Assembly: GCF_017573545.1 (NCBI RefSeq)
Contig: NZ_JAGEOK010000043.1
Coordinates: 1 to 64,000, forward strand
Source: Actinomadura nitritigenes
GTDB lineage: Bacteria; Actinomycetota; Actinomycetes; Streptosporangiales; Streptosporangiaceae
Direction: 5' to 3'
Length of the DNA stretch: 64,000 nt
The position numbers and the translations under genes are program-made. Of the stretch, positions 7,116 to 15,450 are shown piece after piece. The notes under the pieces are model-generated. The model searched no databases. It saw only the letters and a program-made list of their open reading frames with translations, and had not been told where the DNA came from. How positions within the stretch are numbered: the stretch's first letter is position 1; each line of letters opens with the position of its first letter.

Positions 7116-9524
7116 TCACGGCGTCCTGCGGCCGAGCCTCACCGCGAGAGCGCGGAGCCTTCCGGCGCGAGCGCGGAGCCTCGCGGTGAGGTCGGGGACG
7201 TACCGGAGCGCGACGGTCAGCAGCACCGCCGCGGCGATCGCGATCGCCAGCGCGACCGCGTCGTTGCGCGTCTGACCGGTCTGGAGGGCGAAGAAGCGCC
7301 GCAGCGGCGGGACGCCCAGGACGACGGCGAACGCCGTGCCCATCGCCGCGACCAGGCCGAGCCGCCACAGGTTCCACGGCCGCGCGATGAGGGCCAGCAC
7401 CCACAGGGTCAGGACGAACAGGGCGATGGAGGCCGTCGTGCTGTCGTCGGCGAAGTCACCAGTGGGGCGCTCGGTGGCCAGGTAGTAGCCCGCGAACGTG
7501 GCGCCGCCGCAGGCGATCCCCGCCGGGACCGCGAACCGCAGCACGCGCGGCACGAACCCGGGCCTGGCCCGCTCGGCGTTCGGCGCGAGCGCCAGGAAGA
7601 ACGCCGGGACGCCGATGGTCAGCGAGCTGATCAGCGTCAGGTGCCGGGGCAGGAACGGGAACCGGACGTTCACGAGCCCGACCAGCACCACCAGGATGAT
7701 CGAGTAGACGGTCTTGGTGAGGAACAGGTTCGCGACCCGCTCGATGTTGCCGAGGACGCGCCGCCCCTCGGCGACGACGTGCGGCAGCGTCGCGAAGCCG
7801 TTGTCCAGCAGCACGACCTGCGCGACGGCCCGGGTCGCGCCGCTGCCCGACCCCATCGCCACGCCGAGGTCGGCGTCCTTGAGCGCGAGGACGTCGTTGA
7901 CGCCGTCGCCGGTCATCGCGACCGTGTGGCCCTTCGACCGCAGCGCGCGGACCATCGCCTGCTTCTGCTGCGGCCCGACCCGCCCGAACACCGAGTTCGC
8001 CTCCAGGACGTCCGCCATCGCCGCGGGGTCGCCGGGGAGCGTGCGGGCGTCGACGGGGTGGCCGGCGCCGTTCAGGTCGAGGGCGCGGGCGATCGCGCCG
8101 ACCGAGACCGGGTCGTCGCCGGAGATCACCTTCACCGCGACGCCCTGCCCGGCGAAGTACCGCAGGGTGGGCGCCGCCTCCGGCCGCAGCCTCTGCCGCA
8201 GGACCGCGAGCGCCGCCGGTTCCGCGGTCGCCGCCACGTCGAGCCGGTCCGGGTCGCCGAACGAGCCGTCCGGCACGCGGGCGAGCGCCAGCACGCGCAG
8301 CCCGCCGGCGCCCAGCTCACGGGCCCGGCGGCGGGCCGGGTCGTCCGGGCGGAGCAGGACGTCCGCCGCGCCGAGCACCCAGCAGCCGCGGCCGCCGAAC
8401 TCCGCGCCGCTCCACTTGCGGGCCGAGGAGAACGGGACGGTCCCGGTCGCCGCCCAGGGCTCGGCGGGCGCCGGGAGCCCGTCCAGGACGGCCCGCATCG
8501 TCGCGTTCGGATCGGGGTCGGACGCGGCGAGCGCCGCGAGCGCCTCCCGCGCGGGCAGGCCGTCGCCGAGCACGACCACGTCGGCGAGGTCCATGCCGGG
8601 CTCGGTGAGCGTGCCGGTCTTGTCGACGCACAGCACGTCCACCCGGGCCAGGCCCTCGATCGCGGGCAGCTCCTGGACCAGGCAGCGCCGCCGCCCGAGC
8701 CGGACGACCCCGACCGCGAACGCGATGCTGGTCATCAGCACCAGCCCCTCGGGGACCATCGTGACGACGCCCGCGACCGCGCCGACCACCGCGTCCGAGG
8801 CGTTCCCTGCGGAGGAGAACTGGGTGGCGAACAGCAGGACGGCGGCCGGGACGATCAGCCAGGTCACGTACTTGAGGAAGGCGTTGATGCCCGCCATCAG
8901 CTCCGAGTGAGCCAGCGAGAACCGGCTCGCCTCCTCGACCAGGCGCGCCGCGTAGGCGTCCCGGCCGACCTTCGCGGCGGTGAACGCGCCGCCGCCCGCC
9001 ACCACGAAGCCGCCCGACCGCACCTGCTCCCCGGGCGGTTTTCGGACCGCGTCGGCCTCGCCCGTGAGCAGCGACTCGTCGACCTCCAGGCCGTCGGAGG
9101 AGACCACGCCGCCGTCCACGACGATCCGGTCTCCGGGCCCGAGGACGATCAGGTCGTCCAGCACGATCTCCTGCTGCGCGACCTCGCGGACGGCGCCGTC
9201 CCGGCGCACCCGCACGGGCGTCTCGCCGATCACCGCGAGCCGGTCCAGGGTCCGCTTCGCGCGCAGCTCCTGGACGGTGCCGATCGCCGAGTTCGCCACG
9301 ATGATCAGGCCGAACAGCGCGTCCTGCCACTGCCCGAAGATCAGCACGAGCACCAGCAGCGACCCGATCAGCGCGTTGAACCGGGTCAGCACGTTCGCGC
9401 GGACGATCTCCGGCACCGATCGGCTGGAGCGGCGCGGCACGTCGTTGGCGCGGCCCGCCTCGATCCGTTCGCGCACCTCGGCGCCCGTCAGCCCCTGCTC
9501 GGCCGCCGCGGGCACCCCGTTCAC
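7116..9524 (-). CDS. CtpE-like cation-transporting P-type ATPase
   Basis: 802-residue P-type ATPase. The phosphorylated aspartate is in DKTGTLTEPG near residue 301; the actuator loop is LLTGEAD; the hinge is TGDGVNDVLALKDADLG. The membrane motif before the phosphorylation site is VPEGLVLM, as in the actinobacterial CtpE group linked to calcium uptake, and there is no N-terminal heavy-metal domain. Ten transmembrane helices are expected: two pairs around residues 50-85 and 215-270, and six in the C-terminal 220 residues. The GTG start at 9524 lies 28 bases after plsX. Ion specificity is inferred from subfamily resemblance only. Confidence 0.87.
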   Translation of the reverse strand: MNGVPAAAEQGLTGAEVRERIEAGRANDVPRRSSRSVPEIVRANVLTRFNALIGSLLVLVLIFGQWQDALFGLIIVANSAIGTVQELRAKRTLDRLAVIGETPVRVRRDGAVREVAQQEIVLDDLIVLGPGDRIVVDGGVVSSDGLEVDESLLTGEADAVRKPPGEQVRSGGFVVAGGGAFTAAKVGRDAYAARLVEEASRFSLAHSELMAGINAFLKYVTWLIVPAAVLLFATQFSSAGNASDAVVGAVAGVVTMVPEGLVLMTSIAFAVGVVRLGRRRCLVQELPAIEGLARVDVLCVDKTGTLTEPGMDLADVVVLGDGLPAREALAALAASDPDPNATMRAVLDGLPAPAEPWAATGTVPFSSARKWSGAEFGGRGCWVLGAADVLLRPDDPARRRARELGAGGLRVLALARVPDGSFGDPDRLDVAATAEPAALAVLRQRLRPEAAPTLRYFAGQGVAVKVISGDDPVSVGAIARALDLNGAGHPVDARTLPGDPAAMADVLEANSVFGRVGPQQKQAMVRALRSKGHTVAMTGDGVNDVLALKDADLGVAMGSGSGATRAVAQVVLLDNGFATLPHVVAEGRRVLGNIERVANLFLTKTVYSIILVVLVGLVNVRFPFLPRHLTLISSLTIGVPAFFLALAPNAERARPGFVPRVLRFAVPAGIACGGATFAGYYLATERPTGDFADDSTTASIALFVLTLWVLALIARPWNLWRLGLVAAMGTAFAVVLGVPPLRRFFALQTGQTRNDAVALAIAIAAAVLLTVALRYVPDLTARLRARAGRLRALAVRLGRRTP

Positions 9525-9552
9525 ACCGGCGATCTCCCCGGCCCGTCCCGGA

Positions 9553-10824
9553 CTATGTCGCGGCGGGCGGCTCGGTCCGTTCCGGTGCGGCGCGGTCGCC
9601 GGCCGGTGCCGTGGCCTCCGGCGCCGGCTCCGCGGGCCTGGAGGGCTCCGGCGGACGCTCGGGGGACTTCGGCCCCCTGTCCGCCCTGTCGGTCTTATCG
9701 GCCCTGTCCGCCTTGTCGGCCCTGTCGGCCTGAGAGTCGCGCTCGCCGTGCGTCCACCGGCCGAACCGGGACGTCCGCGTCGCCCCGACCTGCTCGCGGA
9801 TCCGCTCCACGATCCGCCCGGCCGCCAGCCGGTGCGCCAGCTCGCACGCCGAGGTGATCGCGCGGGCGTGCGAGGCGCCGTGCGCGATCACGACCGTCCC
9901 GTTCAGGCCGAGCAGGACGCCGCCGCCGTAGGTGTCGGGATCGAGGCGCTCGCGCAGCTCCAGCAGCCGGCGGCGCTGCAGCAGCGCGCCGACCCGCGCG
10001 GGCGCGCTCGCGGTCATCGCGCCCCGGATCTCCGAGAACGCGGTCCGGATCGTGCCCTCCATGGTCTTGAGCGCGACGTTGCCGGTGAAACCGTCGGTCA
10101 CGACCACGTTCACCTCGCCGCTCAGCAGGTCGTGGCCCTCCACGTTCCCCGCGAACTCGATGCCGTGGCTGCCGCCGGACAGCAGCTCGTACGCCCGCTT
10201 GGTGACCTTGTTGCCCTTGCCCGGCTCGGCCCCGATCGTCAGCAGGCCCACGCTCGGACGCTCCACGCCCAGCAGGATCTGCGCGTACGCGGTGCCGAGC
10301 GCGGCGAACTGGACGAGCCCCTCCGGCTTCACGTCCACGCTGGCGCCCGCGTCCAGCAGGATCGTCGGGCGCGGCGAGGTGGGCAGCGTCACCGCGATCG
10401 CGGGCCGCATCACGCCCTGCTGGCCCTTCAGCCGCAGCCGGGACGTCGCGACGACCCCGGCGGTGCTGCCCGCCGACACCAGCGCCGACGCCCGGCCCTG
10501 CTTGATCAGGTGGCAGGCGATCGCGATCGACGACTTCGGCTTGCGCCAGCTCGCGAGCGCGCCCTCGCCCATGTCGAGGGCCTCCTCGGCGTGCACGATC
10601 GGGATCTTCCCGGCGACGCCGTGCCGGTCCAGCTCGCGCTGGATCCGCGGCGCCTGCCCGACCAGCACCACCCGCACGCCGTGCGCGCGGACCGCCTCGA
10701 CCGCGCCCTCGATGATCTCGCCGGGGGCGTGGTCGCCGCCCATCGTGTCGACCGCGATCGGCAGCGGCCGCACCGTCGCCGGACGGCGGGCCGCCGGGCG
10801 CGGCGGCTCGCCTTGACCGGTCAT
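9553..10824 (-). CDS. plsX: Phosphate acyltransferase PlsX with a repeat-bearing C-terminal tail
   Basis: Makes acyl-phosphate from acyl-ACP for phospholipid synthesis, at the inner face of the membrane. Core motifs are DTMGGDHAPGEI at the N-terminus, SAGSTAG, and VVTDGFTGNV. The ATG at 10824 was chosen because CTCCTGGAG lies just upstream and the next residues lead straight into the family N-terminus. The protein is 423 residues, about 80 longer than typical PlsX: the extra C-terminal tail is hydrophilic and carries tandem ADR/ADK/TDR triplets followed by a Pro/Ala/Glu-rich stretch. First gene of the set with the P-type ATPase and argS. Confidence 0.94.
   Translation of the reverse strand: MTGQGEPPRPAARRPATVRPLPIAVDTMGGDHAPGEIIEGAVEAVRAHGVRVVLVGQAPRIQRELDRHGVAGKIPIVHAEEALDMGEGALASWRKPKSSIAIACHLIKQGRASALVSAGSTAGVVATSRLRLKGQQGVMRPAIAVTLPTSPRPTILLDAGASVDVKPEGLVQFAALGTAYAQILLGVERPSVGLLTIGAEPGKGNKVTKRAYELLSGGSHGIEFAGNVEGHDLLSGEVNVVVTDGFTGNVALKTMEGTIRTAFSEIRGAMTASAPARVGALLQRRRLLELRERLDPDTYGGGVLLGLNGTVVIAHGASHARAITSACELAHRLAAGRIVERIREQVGATRTSRFGRWTHGERDSQADRADKADRADKTDRADRGPKSPERPPEPSRPAEPAPEATAPAGDRAAPERTEPPAAT
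9675..9728 (+). repeat. Six tandem 9-bp units inside plsX
   Basis: Six consecutive 9-bp units close to CCCTGTCGG (9675, 9684, 9693, 9702, 9711, 9720), in frame with plsX and encoding repeated Ala/Thr-Asp-Arg/Lys triplets in its C-terminal tail. Units differ by one to three bases. Confidence 0.8.
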
Positions 10825-11074
10825 GGGTCGCTCCAGGAGGGAGAGGGACGGGTGGCGCGCGCGAGATCCGCAGCTCATCGCATGGTAAGTCCTCGGTTCG
10901 GGTGCCTTGGCGGTGCGCGGCCCCGAGGTGGCGAGCCTCACGCGCCCGGGAACGCCGCTCCCGCCGCGCCCGCCGCGCCGGACGGCCCGCGCGCACGGGC
11001 AACGAATGCGCATGATCAGGGAAAAGTCCGGCACTCGCCGCATGTGATCCAGTACGGACGGTGATGTACCGGAC

Positions 11075-11485
11075 GTGGAAATGGTGATGAATCGCAAGAA
11101 GGCCCTGATCCTGGGCTCCGCCGTGCTGTTCGTCCTGCTGGTCGCGGGCGGCGCCGCGTGGCTCCTGGTCACCTCGGGCGGTGAGCTGACCTACAAGACG
11201 CAGGCGGCCCTGCGCAAGGCGATGCCGGCGAAGGCCGCCGACGAGCTGAGCGTCCGCGGGGTGAACCTGCGGTCGCCGCTGAAGTGCGAGGACCTGCCCG
11301 GCTGGACGAGGAAGAGCATGCGGGTGTCCTGCACCGGCACCACCGCCGACAACAAGCAGGTCAAGGTGCTCGGCAGCGGCGAGCAGGAGGCCAAGAGGAA
11401 CTACTTCACGATCCTCGTGGACGGCCGCCCGGTCGTGGAGAACGCGCAGTGCCTGGGCGCCTCCTGCCACAAGAAGAGCGGCTGA
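11075..11485 (+). CDS. DUF4333 domain membrane-anchored protein
   Basis: 136-residue protein with an N-terminal transmembrane or signal-anchor segment (about residues 8-32, ALILGSAVLFVLLVAG) and an extracytoplasmic DUF4333-type domain. Cysteines fall as C..., VSCTG, and a C-terminal CLGASC. The GTG at 11075 and ATGs at 11081 and 11087 are all possible starts; the choice is uncertain. It is convergent with a second, clearly related DUF4333 lipoprotein at 11555-11908, which has the same cysteine spacing and terminal CLGxxC. Function unknown; an envelope role is inferred from localisation signals. Confidence 0.75.
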   Translation: MEMVMNRKKALILGSAVLFVLLVAGGAAWLLVTSGGELTYKTQAALRKAMPAKAADELSVRGVNLRSPLKCEDLPGWTRKSMRVSCTGTTADNKQVKVLGSGEQEAKRNYFTILVDGRPVVENAQCLGASCHKKSG

Positions 11486-11510
11486 GGCGGCGGATCGGGA
11501 GCGGCGCGCT

Positions 11511-11548
11511 CGGGACGTGCGCGCCCGGGACGTGCGCGCCCGGGAGGG
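11511..11548 (+). repeat. Tandem 15-bp GC-rich repeat between the DUF4333 genes
   Basis: Two exact copies of CGGGACGTGCGCGCC (11511-11525 and 11526-11540) followed by a partial third copy. It lies in the 69-base gap between the convergent DUF4333 genes. The GCGCGC elements could also pair, so a weak bidirectional terminator role is possible. Confidence 0.6.
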
Positions 11549-11554
11549 ACGCGG

Positions 11555-11908
11555 TCAGGAGCAGCCGAGGCCGAGGCAGCCCTGGTGCAGGACCTTCCGC
11601 CCGGCGACGGTGACGGTGTAGTCCTCGACCGGGTGCGCGCTGTCGGCGTCGCGGGCGGTGCCGGTCACCACGACGGGCTGCCCCGCCTTCGTCCTCGCCG
11701 TGCAGGACACCCGGACGGTGTCGCCGGTCTTCGGCGTCCGGCAGGACGGGCGGGCCTTCAGCCGGATGTCCCGCTTCTTCAGCTCGGCCACGACCCCGTC
11801 GGTGACGGCGTTGCGGTAGGACTCCTCGGAGATCCGCTGCATCACCTTGCACCCGGACAGGGTCGCGCCCAGCACCACCGCCAGCACCAGGGCCAGGGCG
11901 CGCCTCAT
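11555..11908 (-). CDS. DUF4333 family lipoprotein
   Basis: 117-residue lipoprotein: positive N-terminus MRRALALV, hydrophobic core, and lipobox LSGC with the lipidated cysteine at residue 20. The mature part is a DUF4333-like domain with C..., VSCTA and terminal CLGLGC, mirroring the convergent gene at 11075. The ATG at 11908 forms an ATGA overlap with the stop of the upstream alpha/beta hydrolase, so it is the third gene of a coupled minus-strand set DUF998, hydrolase, lipoprotein. Function unknown. Confidence 0.8.
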   Translation of the reverse strand: MRRALALVLAVVLGATLSGCKVMQRISEESYRNAVTDGVVAELKKRDIRLKARPSCRTPKTGDTVRVSCTARTKAGQPVVVTGTARDADSAHPVEDYTVTVAGRKVLHQGCLGLGCS

Positions 11909-12915
11909 GCCGTCTCCTCCGCCCGGAGCACCGCCGCGACCGCGTCGGCGACGGCGTCCGGGCGGTCGAGCTGGACCATGTGCCGCGCGTCCGGGAGGTC
12001 GACCTGGCCGCCGTAGGGCGTCATCTCCGCCAGCCGCGCGTGCGCCTCCGACCACTCGCGCTTCTTGGCCCCGCCCCTGACGTCGCCGAGCGCGGTCAGC
12101 ACGACCACCGGGACGGCCGGGAACGGGCGGCGCTCGCGGAGCCGCGCCAGGTCGACGGCCTGCTCCCGGTAGGCGAGGTCCTCCGCGATGACCGTCCCGA
12201 GGACGGTCCCGCGCCCGTACACCGAGCGGACGACCGCGTCCGGGACCGGTTCGTCGCGCCGGCTGGTGTGCTTCAGGACGGCGCGGCGCCCGATCGGCCC
12301 GAGGACCCGCGCCAGCCGCGTCGCGCCGAGGAGGACCCCGGTCGTGGTCGCCAGCGGCGTCACGGCCGCCGCGAACCGGACGAGCTCGTGCGGGTGCGGC
12401 TCGTAGCTCGGGTCGACGAGCACCAGGCCCCGCACCAGGTCCGGGCGGAGCCGGGCGAGCGCCTCGGCGTGGAACCCGGCCATCGAGTGCGCGACCGCGA
12501 TCACCGGCCGGCCGGCCCGCTCGGCGAGGGCGGCGAGGACGTCCGCCTCGCGGCGCAGCGTCGGCGGGGCGATCGCGGCGGGGCTGAGGCCGAGCCCCGG
12601 GCGGTCGAAGGCGATCACCCGGTGCCGGTCGCGCAGCAGGTCGACGCTGGGCCGCCAGTCGAACCAGGCGCCGCCGAGGCCGGAGCTCAGCAGCAGCGGC
12701 GGCCCGTCCGCAGGCCCCTCCTCGACGACGTGGACCTGCTCGCGGCCCACGTTCACGACCTCGCTCACGGCGGCGCGGCCGTCGTGCGCGGCGCCGCCCT
12801 GAAGCACGGTGCCGCCCTCGACCGCGGTGCCGCCCTCAAGCACGGTGCCGCCCTCAAGCACGGTGCCGCCGTCGTTCATGGTGTCGCCGTCGTTCACGGC
12901 ACTGCTGTCGCTCAT
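11905..12915 (-). CDS. Alpha/beta hydrolase with repeat-bearing N-terminus
   Basis: 336-residue alpha/beta-fold hydrolase. The oxyanion region is SSGLGGAWFDW, the nucleophile elbow is AHSMAGF (Ser), the acid is probably in LVDPSYEPH or ALGDVRG, and the catalytic His is in DARHMVQLDRPD. Chemistry and substrate are unknown. The first about 40 residues are an extension of hexapeptide repeats (GGTVLE type) before the domain proper. The ATG at 12915 overlaps the DUF998 stop (ATGA). A start further downstream near residue 41 (a GTG beginning VSEVVNVG) would remove the repeats and cannot be excluded. Confidence 0.85.
   Translation of the reverse strand: MSDSSAVNDGDTMNDGGTVLEGGTVLEGGTAVEGGTVLQGGAAHDGRAAVSEVVNVGREQVHVVEEGPADGPPLLLSSGLGGAWFDWRPSVDLLRDRHRVIAFDRPGLGLSPAAIAPPTLRREADVLAALAERAGRPVIAVAHSMAGFHAEALARLRPDLVRGLVLVDPSYEPHPHELVRFAAAVTPLATTTGVLLGATRLARVLGPIGRRAVLKHTSRRDEPVPDAVVRSVYGRGTVLGTVIAEDLAYREQAVDLARLRERRPFPAVPVVVLTALGDVRGGAKKREWSEAHARLAEMTPYGGQVDLPDARHMVQLDRPDAVADAVAAVLRAEETA
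12791..12915 (+). repeat. Seven 18-bp tandem units at the 5' end of the alpha/beta hydrolase gene
   Basis: Seven consecutive units of about 18 bp (from 12791, 12809, 12827, 12845, 12863, 12881 and 12899) of the form GTGCCGCCCTCAAGCACG. Units 3 and 4 are identical. On the coding strand each encodes six residues, so changes in copy number would keep the frame. Confidence 0.85.
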
Positions 12916-13715
12916 AGGTGCGTCTTCTCCCGTAGCGGCGGGGAGGCCGGGGCCCGCCCGGCGTTCCGGCGGTCGGCGTAGAGCGCCCAGGCGATCAGCA
13001 GCAGCCCGCCGCACAGGACGCTGATCTGCACGCGCTGGATGATGCCGAGCCAGCGGCCCAGGTACATCGCGAGCAGCGTGCTCAGCGCGAACACGGTCTC
13101 GGCCGCCGCGACCACCCAGCCCCAGCGGGCCAGCACGGGCCACCACCCGTAGCGGCGCGCGGCCAGCGACAGCAGGAACAGCGCGATCACCCCGCAGGTG
13201 ATCACGACGGTGCTGGTGACGGAGTGGAACTCGTGCGAGAACGACACGTGCTCGGAGCGCTCCCGCAGCGCGCACCACGTCTCCAGGTTCGGGGCGCAGT
13301 CCAGCGGGAAGGAGGCGTCCCCGATCGCCCAGATCCCGAACAGGCCGAGGAACGCCCAGCCGGCGGTGGCCAGCGGCCGGCGCCGCAGCCGGCGCAGCGT
13401 GCTCGCCGACACGATGATCGACAGGACCCCGGTGATCAGGTCGCCGCCGCTGTACACGAGGTGGAACGGCTGGTCGATCGCCGACAGCTCGCTGACGTAG
13501 CCGTTGACGACGTCGAGGTCGGGGCTCAGCACGTTCTCGAGGACGAACGAGGCGTAGAAGAGCGCGGCGAGGAACGCCAGGACGATCACGTAGCGCGGGG
13601 CCGCCCCGGGGCCGCCGGGCTCCTGGAGATCCGGTCCGCCGGTGCCGGGTCGGGGCGCGATTTCACCCTGGCCATCGGCCGGCTCGGCCGGACTGTCCGT
13701 GTCATGGGAGTGCAC
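12912..13715 (-). CDS. DUF998 family integral membrane protein
   Basis: 267-residue polytopic membrane protein resembling DUF998, with about six hydrophobic helices (for example YVIVLAFLAALFYASFVL, TAGWAFLGLFGIWAIGD and ISVLCGGLLLIAWALY) and conserved-looking FPLDCAPN and FSHEFHSV segments on loops. The GTG at 13715 was preferred because AAGGGG lies about 7 bases upstream; an ATG at 13868 would add 51 residues of disordered sequence. First gene of the coupled set with the hydrolase and DUF4333 lipoprotein. Role unknown. Confidence 0.75.
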   Translation of the reverse strand: MHSHDTDSPAEPADGQGEIAPRPGTGGPDLQEPGGPGAAPRYVIVLAFLAALFYASFVLENVLSPDLDVVNGYVSELSAIDQPFHLVYSGGDLITGVLSIIVSASTLRRLRRRPLATAGWAFLGLFGIWAIGDASFPLDCAPNLETWCALRERSEHVSFSHEFHSVTSTVVITCGVIALFLLSLAARRYGWWPVLARWGWVVAAAETVFALSTLLAMYLGRWLGIIQRVQISVLCGGLLLIAWALYADRRNAGRAPASPPLREKTHL

Positions 13716-14071
13716 ACCAGCCCCTTCGCCCGTCCGCGGTGCCGCCCTCGCCAGTATTTCCGAACATCGTGTCAGCGTGTGACCTGGGGCGCCGTTTCCG
13801 GAGTATCCGCTGGCCGAAGCGTGGCCCCGTCGTGACGGAGAGGTTGACGTGCCGTAGTCGTTGAACATGGGGCGGGGCGTCCACGATGATGCAGGGGCGA
13901 TTTGTCGGGGTCGGGGCTGACCAGCTTTTTCCCTACCATGTACGGGGTATCAATACAGTATGAACCGGTCCCAAACGGTTGAATGGGGGTGTCCTGCGGC
14001 TTTCTGATCACCGTCCGTGACGACGCGCCCGGGGGCCCGCTTTCCCCCATGACATCAAGGAGTACCAACAC
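13716..14071. promoter_or_regulatory. Divergent intergenic region upstream of the KamA-family gene
   Basis: 356 bases between the DUF998 and kamA-like genes, with a patch of unusually AT-rich sequence at 13920-13985. A possible stress-sigma (SigB-like) promoter is CTTT at 13925-13928, 16 bases, then GGGTAT at 13945-13950; this is weak. AACCG/CGGTT (13962-13980) forms a small hairpin, and ATGGGGG at 13983 can pair with CCCCCAT at 14044, next to the AAGGAG ribosome binding site at 14057. No gene is evident. Confidence 0.35.
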
Positions 14072-15388
14072 GTGACACTGGTGAACGACGCGGCTCCCGA
14101 GATGCGATCCACAGGTCGCAAGTTCCGCGCCTTCACGGCGAAGCACCTGGACGAGCTCACCGCTCGCGCCGGTCTGTCGCCCGAGCAGCGGCTCGCGACC
14201 CGAGCGGTCGCGACGGTCCTGCCCTTCCGGACCAACGCCTACGTCATTGAGGAGCTCATCGACTGGTCGGCCGCGCCGGACGACCCGATCTACCGGCTGG
14301 TGTTCCCGCAGGAGGACATGCTTCCCGCCGAGGACGTCGCACGCCTGTCCGACCTGCTGCGGCGCGAGGCTCCCAAGGCAGAGGTCGAGGCCGCCGCGCA
14401 CGCCGTGCGGATGAAGCTGAACCCGCACCCCGCCGGGCAGATGGAGCTCAACATCCCGAGCTTCGGGGACGGCAAGATCCCCGGGATGCAGCACAAGTAC
14501 GGCGAGACGGTCCTGTACTTCCCCAAGCAGGGGCAGACCTGCCACGCGTACTGCACCTACTGCTTCCGCTGGGCGCAGTTCATCGGGGAGCCCGACCTGA
14601 AGATGGCCGGTGACGAGCCGACCGCGCTGCGCGACTACCTCCTCGCCAACCCCCAGGTGACGAACGTCCTGTTCACCGGCGGCGACGCGATGATCATGGG
14701 CGAGCCGGTGCTGCGCCGCTACGTCGAGCCGCTGCTGGAACTGGAGCAGCTGGAGGCCATCCGGATCGGCACCAAGTCGCTGGCGTACTGGCCGCAGAAG
14801 TTCGTCACCGACCCGGACGCCGACGACATGCTCCGGCTGTTCGAGCAGGTCGTCGAGTCGGGCAAGAACCTCGCCTTCATGGCGCACTTCTCGCATCCCC
14901 GCGAGCTGGAGCCGCTCATGGTCGCCGAGGCGTGCCGCCGCATCCGCGACACCGGCGCGGTCATCCGGACCCAGGCCCCCCTCATCCGGACGATCAACGA
15001 CGACTCCGCGACCTGGGAGAGCATGTGGCGGACCCAGACCCGGATGGGTCTGGTCCCGTACTACATGTTCGTCGAGCGCGACACCGGTCCGCAGGACTAC
15101 TTCGCCGTCCCGCTCGCCCGCGCCTACGAGATCTACCGGGACGCCTACAAGAACGTCTCGGGGCTCTCCAGGACCGTCCGGGGCCCGTCCATGTCCGCCA
15201 CCCCCGGCAAGGTGTGCGTGGACGGCGTCGTCGACCTGATGGGCGAGAAGGTGTTCGTCCTGCACTTCATCCAGTGCCGCGACGCGGACCTGGTCGGCAA
15301 GCCGTTCTTCGCCAAGTACGACCCCGACGCGGCCTGGCTGGACGACCTCAAGCCCGCCTTCGCCGACCGTTTCCCCTGGGAGAAGTAG
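14072..15388 (+). CDS. KamA-family radical SAM aminomutase
   Basis: 438-residue radical S-adenosylmethionine enzyme of the lysine 2,3-aminomutase (KamA) family. The [4Fe-4S] motif is CHAYCTYC with cysteines at 157, 161 and 164. FTGGDAMIM is the SAM-binding GGD segment and SATPGK may hold the PLP-binding lysine. The family moves an amino group from C2 to C3 of lysine or glutamate; the substrate here is not decidable from sequence. The GTG at 14072 follows AAGGAG with good spacing. The gene stands alone, followed by a strong hairpin terminator, and has no beta-lysine acetyltransferase next to it. Confidence 0.88.
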   Translation: MTLVNDAAPEMRSTGRKFRAFTAKHLDELTARAGLSPEQRLATRAVATVLPFRTNAYVIEELIDWSAAPDDPIYRLVFPQEDMLPAEDVARLSDLLRREAPKAEVEAAAHAVRMKLNPHPAGQMELNIPSFGDGKIPGMQHKYGETVLYFPKQGQTCHAYCTYCFRWAQFIGEPDLKMAGDEPTALRDYLLANPQVTNVLFTGGDAMIMGEPVLRRYVEPLLELEQLEAIRIGTKSLAYWPQKFVTDPDADDMLRLFEQVVESGKNLAFMAHFSHPRELEPLMVAEACRRIRDTGAVIRTQAPLIRTINDDSATWESMWRTQTRMGLVPYYMFVERDTGPQDYFAVPLARAYEIYRDAYKNVSGLSRTVRGPSMSATPGKVCVDGVVDLMGEKVFVLHFIQCRDADLVGKPFFAKYDPDAAWLDDLKPAFADRFPWEK

Positions 15389-15398
15389 GTACCTTCCG

Positions 15399-15432
15399 GG
15401 CGCCGCCTGAGTAGCGGTACTCAGGCGGCGCC
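15399..15432 (+). terminator. Strong hairpin terminator after the KamA-family gene
   Basis: Perfect 15-bp inverted repeat (15399-15413 and 15418-15432) with a 4-base loop GCGG, starting 11 bases after the stop codon. It lacks a T-run, as is usual for high-GC actinomycetes. Confidence 0.8.
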
Positions 15433-15450
15433 ACCGGGCGCGCGGCGAGC

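Noticed and set aside
7477..7530. Possible frameshift in the P-type ATPase C-terminal region
   Set aside because: The frame reads through all expected membrane helices to a normal end; no break is present.
4155..9857. A 1900-codon open frame on the plus strand
   Set aside because: It is a shadow of argS and the P-type ATPase on the other strand; composition is Arg/Gly/Ala-rich nonsense typical of high-GC antisense frames.
10870..10910. A tRNA-like GGTTCGGGTGCC segment near the plsX start
   Set aside because: No acceptor stem or cloverleaf can be drawn around it; only a chance match to the T-loop.
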